NCBI GenBank assembly: GCA_036850595.1
Contig: CM072152.1
Coordinates: 21,217,179 to 21,281,178 of the forward strand
DNA: 64,000 nt
Origin: Rhyacichthys aspro
Lineage: Eukaryota > Chordata > Actinopteri > Gobiiformes > Rhyacichthyidae
Reading direction: 5' to 3'
In this document: piece by piece, positions 36,044 through 48,201 of the stretch
How the letters are laid out: every line of letters starts with the position of its first letter
How positions within the stretch are numbered: the first letter of the stretch is position 1
Translations under genes and position numbers: made by a program
The notes under the pieces: model-generated
Seen by the model: only the letters and a program-made list of their open reading frames with translations
Databases searched by the model: none
Told to the model about the DNA's origin: nothing

Positions 36044-39000
36044 TATTAAATCAGGTGTTTCTGATGATTATGTTTGTCAAACTAGTCACAGTAGTCACCA
36101 GTAGTTCAACCTTTATGGAGCTGCAGTGTCAATGTAATATGGTTTAAAAATAAATGAACTGAGAAATAATTATAACAGTTTGCCCTATGAATGCTCTTTA
36201 TTAGCATTTAGCTTGTTTGGTTATGTCTGGAAGATGAATAAGACAGCAAATGGCATGTCAGTGGATTAAATCAGTGGATTTACCATTTATCAGATGTATT
36301 AGCGTTGTATTGTAGAGCTGTGATTCATTACTTTGTAGCACCTTGGGCCTTGAGCCTATTAGCAAGCCTATACAAGTGTCAATGCTGCCTGTGTTAGACA
36401 CATCTATTCTTAAACACTGTAAACATTGTGCAAAGTGGCAATTAATAGATGATGGACCAGACACATAAGGTACACATGTAACAAATGCAACATGTTTATT
36501 TAAGTTAGGTGACTTGGTGGTGATTTTCTAAAAAAGCACATGCCTGCAGAATAGTGGGAGAATCAATCACTGTTTTGTAGTTTTGCTTCGTAAAGTTGCT
36601 TTTCCGTGCTATTTTAATTTATATCCTTTTGGCAGGTACAGCGGGAAGATTTTAGTTTGAACACTATCCACGTTGGCCAACAGAGCTGCACTAACTGTGG
36701 AAGTGACAAAGTGTTGAGTCGGCACTCCTCTGACAATGGTAATCAGCCCTTTGCTACTGTGCTGCTGAGTAAATTGTGAGAGAGGGTACATGAGGCCTGG
36801 CTGTGCGTTTTTGTGTTTGTGTGGAGAGGATGATGTGTTCACAGGTGCCTTTTCAAACAAGTTGTAGTGTATTGAAGACCCAGGTTAATACATCCTTTTT
36901 TCATCATAGAGTTCACTGCAAAGCAATTAACAAACTCCAGTCAAATGTGTAAAACCCAGTCAAATGTGTTAAGTTTCTGCAAAAAGCTAATAAATGAAAT
37001 ATGGCTAGTGGTTGGCTCATGTATATATTGGGGTTTTTCAGTTTTTTTTTAATATATGTATATATTGTTTTTGTTTTGTTTTTTATTGTTGGTTTTTGTC
37101 TTTTTCATGCTCTGCCCCACAATTACATGTGTGCTGTACAGGCTGCAGACATTTACAATACCAAGTCATATGGACTGCAATAACATAGAGCTGTTGTAGA
37201 TATAAGGTCATAAAGGGTCCAGCCTGTTATGTTTCGTCACAAATCAAGCCAGTATTTCATTGTGAAAAGGCCCTTAGGCATTAAGAATCTCCCTGCTTTC
37301 AATCTGTGTTTTGCTACAGTCTTTCTTGTCTCATGTTGCTTTAATGCCCTCTTGGCTTTTGCTACTTTCCATCTGCTTCCCTTCCCTTCTCTGTCTCCAC
37401 TTTCTAAATGCTACTCTGTCTTTCCCCAGCGCTCTTTGTCCTTTGTTGTCAACCTTCCCCTGAGACACTGTTGTCACTTCTCTTTAGTCTGGCTCTACAC
37501 AGAGGCTGCGCAGCTGTAATAGTTTGAGATTGTGGCTAAACCTTTGGCTAACTGTAGTCCGTGGGAAGGAGGGGTGAGAACGAGAGAGACAAGTGCGGAA
37601 AAGAAGACGCCGTGTGTATTTGAAGGCTGCAGCTATCCACACAGGCCATTAATGACTTTGAGGACAAACCTCTGTGTTCTGTCTGTGACCCTGGGTTATG
37701 TATTTCATCCTCCTTTTCAACTTGTTTTGTATTTTAAGCACTTCCTACAGGGACAAGCACACATTTGTTGCTGAGTCTTTTCTATCTCTTTCTTTCTTAT
37801 CAAAGAAATGCATTAAGGGCACACTAGTATTTCTGCCCTGCGCCTCTCTTCTGCTTTCACACACTATTTCCTGTGACAGTGTGGGCCCTCGTCTAATGTT
37901 GCTTTTGGACATGGTGACTGACGAAACAGCCAAGTCTGAATCACTGGCTCCGGGCGGGAGGCTGTGGGTGGTGAGCCGGAGAAGGTTACCATGTCAGAGG
38001 AATTACAATACAAAGCAGATCCGCTCTAATATGAGGCTCAGCGTGACGTTTGTGCCGTGACACTACAAATCTATCAGAAACCATGTTTAATGAGCTTTTG
38101 ATTCAAAATGACTGGATTTCTTGGAGCTGTTTTGGCCGAAGAATACAAATGATTTCTACAATGTCCAATTTGTTTAGCGCCACATGCATCATCATTTTTC
38201 CTTATTTGGGCTTTGTAAAGGTGTATAACTTTGTTGTTATGGTATAACATGCAGAATTAGGATAAAAACTGTTCACAATCCTAACATTTTGGAAACTCAT
38301 TTTTTACACCTTTGGCCACCTGAAACAATAAAACATCATAAAAGATCCCTCATCTGCCAGTCTCTCACTTTTTACTGCTTTGTTTCATGGGACGGGCTTT
38401 GTTGTGTGTAGCTCTGAGTCACAGCTCATACAAATTATAAAAAAGTAAATATCTGACAGGCTGCTAAAAAAAAGCAAGAATAAATCTTGACTTTGACAGA
38501 CAAGCCCTTAAAAGAAGTACCATTTCTGCCATACACCTCTTTGGATTATAATTAAACAGATTTACCTTATCCATAGGCCACAGGGAGTACATAATAAAGA
38601 ACATTAGTACTATGATGCAAGAAATCCTACTATATATTTAAACTTTATATTTAATCATTGATGGCTGTGATAAATGTTTGTAATTCACAGCAGGGATTAA
38701 TTAAGGTTAGAAACTGGTACCATTATCCAAACCTGTGTGCTATTATGACCATTTTTTTAAGTTATTTTCAAATTAACAAAAATTGTCTTCAGCAAAGTTT
38801 TTGACAAGTAACTGATCTTATAATAAGGGCTTACATTAATGAGCTTCAGTGGCCTGTCTGGCACCTGTTTGCAACGTGTCTTGTTTCCTGTCCATCTTCA
38901 CTGTCACTATCAGATCAAATCTAAAAAAAAAATGTCATGTCTTATTTAAGTCAAACATAAACTTGCTCCTTTCTTTTTTAAACTTTAGTACTTATGTCCA

Positions 39001-40862
39001 TAACAACCTCTGTATTTAAAAAAGTAAGACCTCTTGCAGAAAAGCCCATGCTGACATATTCATGCTGCTCTTTACAGTCACAGTATGTCAGTTCTATAAC
39101 CTCAACTCGTTGCATGTTATGTCTGAATTCCTGGCTTCATGGCGTCAACATTTCTCTTCAACAAAGGTAAACTGTTGCTAAGAAACTACCCCAGTTTCAT
39201 AGTGTTATCACAGTATGTATACAACTGTGAAATAGTTTGAAATGTGTCTTTTTAAGTTCAGAGACCCATGACTACTGTATGCGTCATGCTCAGTGTCTCA
39301 GGTATTTTGGTTACAACTGGGATTCAACTGTTGAAAAATCAGACACAGGCGCAGAAATACTGATATTTTGTTTGAGTTCATTCATTGAATTCATTGATTG
39401 AATTTTTGCTACAAAAAAAACTTTCTTAAACTGCTGAGGGATGAAGAAACATGTGATGTGATTCAGTTGTGTCTTATTGAGGCCTGATGAAAATAGAGAC
39501 ATTTATAGATGCATGACTCAGCTGTTAGACATTTTATGTTTATTTATTTATTTGAACAAAAACATTAAAAGAAAAGGTTGTCATATTGTCCAAGGTTTCT
39601 TGTAGTTGTGTGTACATTTAAGGATTTTAAAGCAACCCTGAATAACTTTGATCCAGCAGAGGGAGCATGTTTATTGACAAGTAGAGAGGTTTAAGGCAAG
39701 TTTGGAAGAAAGAACATGTCTTCTGAAACTGTGGGGTCATTTTAGTGTATTTTGTACAAATATGACTCCAGTGTATTGGCCTATTTTCTTTACTACATGT
39801 GTAGTGTAGTGGAGTGCATCACTCGTGTAATCTCTTGCCAAATGCCACTGTCCCGATGGTAGAAAAGTTAAATAAATAAAGTTATATTGGAGGTTTCTGT
39901 CCAGTTGAGGGTACTGTCCATGAGATAGACATGATTCTACTGATCTCATGAAGAACCATCAAAATGAAAGTGAGAATATATGTTTTTGGGCTAAAAGTTA
40001 CAGGGTGCTACCTTAAAGTAAATCCTTACATGACACAAGTGACAGTTGTAGGAAGGATTTAACCTATTATTACTGTAACCTGAAACAAAGAAAAAATGAT
40101 TTGTTCACTTAATTTATTGAGACTTTATTCATTGTTTGAATAGTGCTGATACAGTAGCACCACGCTCCACCAGTTTGTTAGATGCACGTTTACATTTCTC
40201 TGTGGTCCGTCATTCATTAAACTTGGGAAAGCTGTTCTGAAAAGTCAGCCAATTTTACACTGCAAATGTATAAATAGGAAGAAGGGAGGTGATTTTATAT
40301 TTTTATTTTTTTTCAGACAAGGCTGAATCTTTTGCTTCATAATCCCCTCTGCTCCTGGAAAGGTTTGAGACCGTGCTAAGCCTGTAATCTCTGCCTCCCA
40401 CAACTTCACAAAAGTCAATATGAAAGACCAATTACCAGTGTAAATACTGCACATTTCCTGTTTTGAACGTGCTATATATGAAGATGGTGAGTGTGCACGA
40501 ACGACGAGGGCGCCGACATTTTGTAAGAATCTGTCCCCTTACTCTCAAGGGTCCATATGGCGGGGCTTTGTTTGTCCCCGTTTCCACTCGGCAGCATTAA
40601 AAGTCTCACCTGGGTATGTTAATACACGCGCATTTCTTGTGTCATTCCCAAACTTTGAGAAGTCTGCCATCTCCGCATGAAGCTTTGTCATTTTTATCAG
40701 CATGCACACCCTGGCTCTCCATAGACAGCCGAACCCTGTCTCTTTAATTAAGTCACGTTAGCCTCAGAACTCGACTGTGAGCCTTCATTAAACTCTCTCC
40801 ATTATGCAATTTCTACTTCACTTAGTAGAGCGGCTTCAGAGCGAGGCTAGCTGGTCGCTCTC

Positions 40863-40910
40863 TATAAAAGCAGTGAGCAGCAGAGGGGCAGACCCCAGAG
40901 GTAAAATCAA
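40863..40910 (+). promoter_or_regulatory. TATA-like element followed by a donor-like site
   Basis: TATAAAAG at 40863-40870 matches the TATA consensus. Thirty bases on, CCCCAGAG|GTAAAA (40893-40906) resembles a splice donor, so a very short first exon would be possible. No downstream exon is identified. The motif is short enough to occur by chance. Confidence 0.2.
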
Positions 40911-43556
40911 ATCAATACCTTCAGGCAAGGGGCGCTAACAAGGTCTATGTAGTGTTGCACTTTTCTTCTAAGTAATGTCAAGGGACAAATGTGCCGGGTC
41001 TCTCTACTGGCTTATCAAACGTCTAATGGAGTAGTGCTCTTCATCTCGGACTATGTGTTCCCAGAGATCAGGAGCCACCAGTGAAGCTATCATTTAAGAT
41101 CCACTGTAAGTTCACTCTAATGTTGATTGATAATATCCGGATTGCCCTTTGCATGGTTGAGTGACAAATATTAAAGAACCCAATACAATTCTTTTTTTCC
41201 ACACACGGAGCTCAGTCCTCAAAACTATTTTCAGATGTTTTCGTCATAATTATGTTCATTAAAAACGAATTTGATGTACAAATAAGAATTAGTCATTGTA
41301 TTATTACTGAATTAGTCATAATGGAATCAATCAGTGTGTTCCTGTATTGTACATATGACGAGCTTGCACTGCCAGCACATTCTGCAAAATGTCATTAATA
41401 TAAAATAAATATAAAACTTTTGGCCTGGAGTGAATAAGTGCAACACTATTTTGGACCTTCATGTGCACACAGTCATTTCCTGTCATTTTTGTTTCATTAT
41501 GTTTCTCTCAAAGACTCACAAAGTTTAAATTTAAATATTAAATATTGTATTAAGAGAAAGAGAGAAGCGTGAAAATACTAGACAAAGGCAGAAAAAAACC
41601 CAATAGAGGCAATGATGTCCACATGATGAAATCTAAAACCAAATGTGACATGATTCCCAAAAATAGATGATATTTTGCTTTTACAAACATAACTGTAAAA
41701 CCAAGGACTAGTAAGTAACAGAAAAGGCTTATGTCGAGCAGGCAGCACAGAATCAGTGTGATTCTGTGATTCTAGGGAATTCATATTTTGGAGAGAATTC
41801 AACATTACATGTCAGTTTCTCGGGCAGTGTTTACAAGGTAAATGATTTTAATTTGGGACAAATAATAACAATAACAAATGTTTGATGTATCACTGTGTCC
41901 TGTTGCTCTTTCTGTTTTCTGTTCCAAACTTCTGTTCCCCCTTTTTCAAACCTTGTCTCTTGCCATACATAAAATAATGATATGGTCACAACATAACATC
42001 TGGCAAGCTTGTTCAAAAACAGTTCTGAAATAAAAAAGCTTGGTATTTTATCTACTTAAACTTTGATATTCCACGTACCAATGACCTGCCAAAATGTCAC
42101 ATAAATACATTTTGATTTGGTCGACTGGGCTGCAAAATATGCCAACTTCTGCAACGCTTCAAAGGAGTTTTTAAATAGTGCAACTTGAATAGATAGAGGC
42201 TGAAACACTTTATGACATCTCTAGATCTTTGGATAATCCATGTACAGAAGAACACAAATAAATAACAACATAGCAGAAAAGAAGCTTTTTTCCCAATCTG
42301 TCAAACTGCCCTTTGACCGAGACAATGGTTTCAATTGGTGCGCTTGAGTGAGTCCTGATTCTATTAGTGCACAGGCCAATTCAGTAGCAAATCGAACTCC
42401 TGTTAGCTCAGTTAACGTCTGCTGATTGAAGGGTGCGGCAAATTGTGCTTGTGCTTCTCTAATTGGCGTGTATTGTGTTCATGTCATGGTTGATAAGAAG
42501 AGCAAAGGTGTAGTTTGTCCACTTCACCCGAGTCACCTTTTGATTCTTCTATTTGCCCTCGCCCTCTAAATTTATCTCTGCATCACAGTTTCTCAGAGAA
42601 AAGCATCATATTAGCTGTTATTATGGATGATAATTATACTGAATTATCATGTCAAGATGTATTTAACATCTGTCTGCTGTGTGATAAAATGACTTGACAC
42701 ACCCCAGCAGTACACCATCACAGCACAGCCCTCACTGTTATTGCCATCTATGCATTACACAATGTCAGACTCTTGGTATCGAAGTCTTCTATCATAAATT
42801 TTAATTAGTGGCTGTTTTAGGTCTTTCCAATGGTTGCTGTTATTTAAGCCTTTCTGCGTTCCACTGCAGCAGCTCCTTTACTCTTCGACTTAATTGCTTT
42901 GTTTAACAAAGTGGCAATCAATCATACCATTCACTAGTTACCTGTCATCTTATCCAGCCGTGAAATAGATGAGGGACACTATTCCATCTTCGCTTTCAAC
43001 CAAAGCATTTTTTGTGCTTCAGCTGTTTTTACATTCACTGAAGAAGAGAATATGTGGGGTTTTTTGAGATGGTGGATTTAGAAATGTGCCAGTCTTTATT
43101 TTACGTAGGTATAATGGTTTTTCCATCAACTGATAATCAATATAATAATTATAATACAACATTATAAACAAGCCAAGAATTCTGTATGGTTGTTGGTTGA
43201 GCCATCAGGTTTGTCATGACCCAGTTTGAAGCTACATACAACTGCACTGACCACACTTCAGTTCACACCCTGCTGAATTATGAATGTTCTGTTTGTTTTT
43301 TCTAAACAAGGCTCTTGGGATATGGTGGTCTGTCATTACTTCAGCATTGCATCTTGTCACAGTGTTTCTGGTCCATTTCAAACAAAAGTCCCAGAGTTCA
43401 GTTGGAAACACTAACACTTTGGTGCACATGTGGTCTGTGCATATTCTGGCCAACGGATTTCCATCTTGATATGAGAAAACCAAAATCGTGCACAAAAATT
43501 GCCATTCCCGATTACCTATTATATATGATTTGATCTTGGCTCTGGCCACTTATGCC

Positions 43557-43591
43557 ACTACTACTCCTACTACTACTACTCCTACTACTCG
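43557..43591. repeat. Imperfect (CTA/CTC)n triplet repeat
   Basis: CTACTACTCCTACTACTACT and related units run for about 35 bases. Confidence 0.9.
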
Positions 43592-46500
43592 GCTTTAACA
43601 TTATTATCCAGGTCTGAGGTGGACTAGTTTGTGATTGAATCTGATACTTTGTTGTCCTGTCGTCTGTTGCACGAAGCTCCTGCTGTACAGTCTCTCCTCT
43701 CCTCTGGACTCCAGGGAAAGCAGTCCCTCCTGCTCCACTCTGAGCTGCAGCTGGTCTCCACTGACCTCATCTACTGCTGCACTAATCATCTACTTCAAAG
43801 AAGACCATGTTACAACATGTATTTTTGAGAAGTAATTGGGGCCAAGGATGTGGACTCCCATGTTACTCAGTGTCTAAAACAGTGATGATGTTTTGGAATT
43901 CAATAAACTTTGATTTTATTACAAATACATCACTATTCTTTAAGGTTAAGGTGAGCACATGTACCTTGCAGTATCAGTGTAGTTCAGTAGTAGATGTGAC
44001 TTCCTTTATATAATTGCGACATAAAGCTGTGGCTGAGGGGGCAGTGGAAGGATGTGTTTCAGGGAAGGTTTTGGGGAAGTTTATCATTTGATTAATGGAG
44101 CATTGATATGCATAGCTCATGAAATGAAAAGCTGGGAAATTGCTTTCCTATCTTGATGGGCTGATAATGTGAATGGGACGGGGGACTCGCCTAGCTCCGT
44201 CAACAGCACCTGTCATTACACCTTTGGTCCCCATCAGCCCAGTGATCTGTCTTCTCCCGATATGCTTCAGAGGAGTAATCTCACAGAGCAATTAGGTCTT
44301 CCTCCTTCTTCAATTGTATTTAAATGGCAAATTATAATGTCTCCTCCTCTCCAGCTGTGTGTGGGAGATGGCTGCAGCTGGATGTTTGCTCAAAGTCTTC
44401 AAAAGAGCAGGGAATGGCCATGGCTCATTAATTTTGGGTTGTGCAAAGTACCCTGCTGCTATGTAATCAGCTAAAGAAATATTTACAAAAAACAATGTCA
44501 TCACTAGAGATTATTGATACTCTGGTATTTTTCTGTTATTCTATGTTAAAAAGATTATAGGCATTTTTTATCCAATATTAACAATTGCAGCTGTTTGTGA
44601 AGGACCTCAAACCAGCTGCAGTGAATGTAGATGAACACACTGCCTAATCTAGCTCCTCTATCTCAAAGCATAACCCCACTTGACCACAAAGGCCCGGTAG
44701 TTGACTCATTCACACGGGTCTGAATGATGATCACTGAGAGAGTTTGTATTCTAAATGGTTAGAGCTCTTAGAACAAGGTCAAAGCCAAATCTAGCCGTTG
44801 TTCATGAAACCATCAAGAAAACCAAAAGTAAGGCAGTTTGAAAGAAATGTGTCTTTTCTCACTCTTTTAAAATGTTTAGTCTCTTTTTAGCAACATACAC
44901 TGAGTTTGTTTTAAAAACGGTCACAGATTCAACATACACCCAGTTCTCATACTGTTTATGTCCTAGATTTTTTATGCACCTGTGCACAGACGGATAAATT
45001 GCTCTGCTGTTGTTTCAGTTTTAAACACAACAGGAACTACTCTATAACAATATAGTTCAATTAGTACAGTCTGCATTTAAAATCATTTATGTTATATATC
45101 CAATAATTAACTGGCAAAAGCTTCACATTACAGCCCAAAAACCTTGGATTACAAAGTGTCTGGATGGTCAGCTTTTGTGACAAATGAGAAGTGTGACTCT
45201 GAATTCTTATCAATGTCAGTAAACCAAACTGATTTAGCAAAAGTCTGCACTGTGTTATAACCCTAATGTCTAATAAATCTTGCTTAATCTTGCTTCGAAA
45301 TTAGTTTAAGAAGAAGACATACTGTATAAGACTTTTTGATCCTCTTCCTCATGGAGATAATCCTTAATTGATTGTAGATAACAAAAGTTTAGCTAAAATA
45401 ACAGCATAATTGAATTTATTTCTAAGTTCTCTAATTGTTGCTGATATAAAATAGAATTAAAGCTATTCCTGGTATTGCAGGTGCACTTTTATAAACTGTG
45501 ACTGGCTGTATTGAATATTTTGAAACATGAGTACACTGCTATAAATGGGAAACCGTTAAGGACTTCTGTGTGAAATCTCATGGCAGCATACATTGACATT
45601 GATTAGTGTAAGAAGTCTATAAGTACCGATCAACAGAACAGTAGTGCCACTCTTCATGCAGTATAAATGAATCCTTGAGTACGTCTCCTGGGTGGAAACT
45701 TAATCTGCTGGCGTTCGAGGAGAATGGCTTTTCTGCTCGGATGATTAGGCCACAGCCCGCTGCCCCCAGTGTCTTGTCAGCTCTGACTGTTGAATCTGCT
45801 CTGGTTTATAAATAAGATGTGGATGGATATTATTTCATCCAGGCTTGTGACATTGACATCAAAGTCATTCCTTTTGGCAAGTCTTCACCAAGTGCGAGGC
45901 ATTTTCATTGGGACAGAACACACAAACGTGGCTATGCATTTCAGAGATGTGTTTACTGAGCTTTTCCGCTGACCTCTGTGACGCTCACTCTGCGCACAGC
46001 GTCGCAACTAAGACGGCTAATTCTCCCTCTGCTTTGATCTAATTAATGAAGCGGTCTTTGTCATTTCCAGCCTCCCCGTACTGGGCAGGAAGTGTAGAAA
46101 CAAAAGAAGGGCTTGGGGATAATGTAATCTGATAATAGGTCTCCAAGCCTGACAGAGAACATTAGATATAAATTCAATAACGCAAGATTTGTGCTTGGAC
46201 AATTGGATTTTGATTGCCATAATTGACAATTACCATTCTGTGGCATGTATGCAGCGTGTTGTTGAGCGAATGCGATCCGTCAACAACAAACAAGGCGTTG
46301 TGAAATAGAACAGGGGCAAAAATTCAGATTTAGTCTTGAATATTTGTCCCCAGGATGTGTTTAGAGTCATTAGTCTCATGAGGTACAGACTAAAAACACT
46401 GCAGATAGTCACTTCAACCTGGCAACATGCCCATCCTCCGTTCACTGGCAAAAAGTGAATGAATGATGGCAAGTATTGTATTATTATTCATCTTCTTTCA

Positions 46501-47607
46501 TACTTTGTGACTTTGATGGCCAATATTCATGACAAAAACTCTTAAAATACAATTTGAGTGATGTACTCTTTTGCCAAATGAGCCTTTCCAACAACATTGT
46601 CAAAACTTTCCTGACTATGTGAGTTATTATAGGGTACTGTCAAAGGTTAAACAGACTTTACCCAAATGGTTTTCTTGGCATTTTCGGTTAGGTTTAGAGG
46701 AAGGATGTGATGAAAAGTAAGAGTTAAAAAAAAAACAAATTACAAGTTCAAACTTACAGCTCAACCCTTTTTTTATTGTCCCAGATCTGCTTCCACTTCA
46801 TCAATTAAAACCCAGATGATGTTACTGTCGATTCTCTCCTGTGACTGCTTGCTTGATTGAATAGAGAAAATAAGGAAGCTACAAAGTTATTGAGTTCTTC
46901 AGCCGTGCTTGTCTTGCTGCCGTCAAACCATTTATCATCCTTTTTGTTTCTCAACACTCATTAGTCTTGATTTAGCTTTGAGCCCACTCCCAAAACATTT
47001 TCAATTAAGGGACAGCCAGAGTTCAGTACGGAGTACAGAGTCAGGTGTATTGAACATTTACTAAGTGATAAGGATCATAACTTGCTGTGTATGGCTTTGG
47101 CAAAGTGATCACAAATTCTGTTATGCATGCTTGTGAATGTAAATGTGAAGTGCATGGTAAATTAGTGTTATCTCTGATATAATTAAGCTAATTTTTCATG
47201 TTAAATTTGATGCACAGCAGGTACAAGCTCTGAAAACAAGCGTCATCTGTATGCAAAATGAAATCCCTTCGTAATCTATGGTATAGCATACTAAATACAA
47301 GCACCTGATGTCTCCTGACAGATTCTATTAATAAAACTCCAGTTGCTCCGTGCTGCTTAGTCAGCCACAACCAAAAATAAATTTGGTAAAAATCACAGTT
47401 GAGGGAAGGAAGCACCGAGTGAGAAATATTGTGAAATGCACTGCATTAGTTCAAATCTGAGAGCAATCAGAGTGAGTCATAAAAACATTTTCTTTTCATA
47501 CATTTGCAAAACTTTGTGTCATCTAAACACTTTCTATTTTCTGAGTTGAATAAGGAAAGCACAGAGTTATATAAAGGTCTATTCATCTTTTACCTGTTTT
47601 GCCATTT

Positions 47608-47742
47608 GGGAGTCACAGCTGGCTCGAGCCTGTCCCAGCTGGACTAGAGACTGGATGATCGCCAGTCAACTGAAGGACATTTAGAGACATACACAGACAA
47701 CCATTCACTCTCACATTCATTTCATGAGGCCTAGAGTTTGAT
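47608..47742 (+). mobile_element. Fragment of a common teleost dispersed repeat
   Basis: The word series GAGTCACAGCTGGCTCGAGC, CTGTCCCAGCTG, GATCGCCAGTC and ACAGACAACCATTCACTCTC, followed by ACATTCATTTC, matches from memory a very abundant fish repeat. That repeat is usually found near LINE 3' regions and contains CGCCAGTC...ACAACCATTCAC...CACATTCACACC. This copy is short and diverged, and I cannot assign the superfamily with certainty. Confidence 0.65.
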
Positions 47743-48177
47743 ACTGCTATATGTTTGCATTAGTGTATGGAAACAATTTGTTAGCCCCATATAATTCCAT
47801 GTGCATTATCTAAAAAAAAAAATCAACAAATCAGTCAAAACTATAGTGCATAAAGGTCTTTAATCAGTATTCTTTAAAGGTTCCCTACGAAAGGAGCCAT
47901 TACTTTCATCACTTCCTCTCTCTGATCTTTTAACTTCCAGAGGAGACATAACACATTCGACAATCATACAACAAGCTTCTACAAATAAATGACTTGAAAT
48001 CAGACACATACACTTACAATAAAACCTAAAGATTAAAGAATAAAAATATTTAATTGTTAACACAAGATAATAATTTTTCTGAAGAAGACAAATGTCTGTA
48101 GAGGTTTTCAGTCATCCAGGACATATTAAAGAAAAGGTTTAAAAGATGGCATCTAGTAGGCCTGAAGGTGATTTTTC

Positions 48178-48201
48178 TTTTTTTTTTTTTTTTTTTTTTT
48201 T
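48178..48201. repeat. Poly(T) tract, 24 T
   Basis: A long homopolymer, possibly the tail of a minus-strand retroposed sequence. The flanks do not show a recognisable SINE body. Confidence 0.95.

Larger units (their letters stand above)
30001..40000. other. Intergenic stretch, no protein-coding gene seen
   Basis: Contents are AT-rich sequence and two poly(A) tracts (33430-33446 and 34874-34888). Candidate regulatory blocks are at about 31620-31960, 32700-32945, 34180-34520 and 35870-36060. A strong donor-like AAG|GTGAGT lies at 31867/31868, downstream of a CCAAT-containing GC-richer segment, but no open frame with family resemblance accompanies it. The octamer ATGCAAAT is at 32720, within the 32.7 kb block. 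Confidence 0.75.

Noticed and set aside
37698..38060. Open frame of 120 codons on the + strand
   Set aside because: The translation has a low-complexity hydrophobic start followed by unfamiliar sequence, with no homologous pattern or exon borders.
43604..43835. Overlapping open frames on both strands with somewhat protein-like composition (minus strand SGDQLQLRVEQEG)
   Set aside because: The CT-rich patch gives leucine/serine-rich frames in several registers. There is no known family or splice structure. A transposon or retrogene fragment cannot be excluded, but there is not enough to call it.
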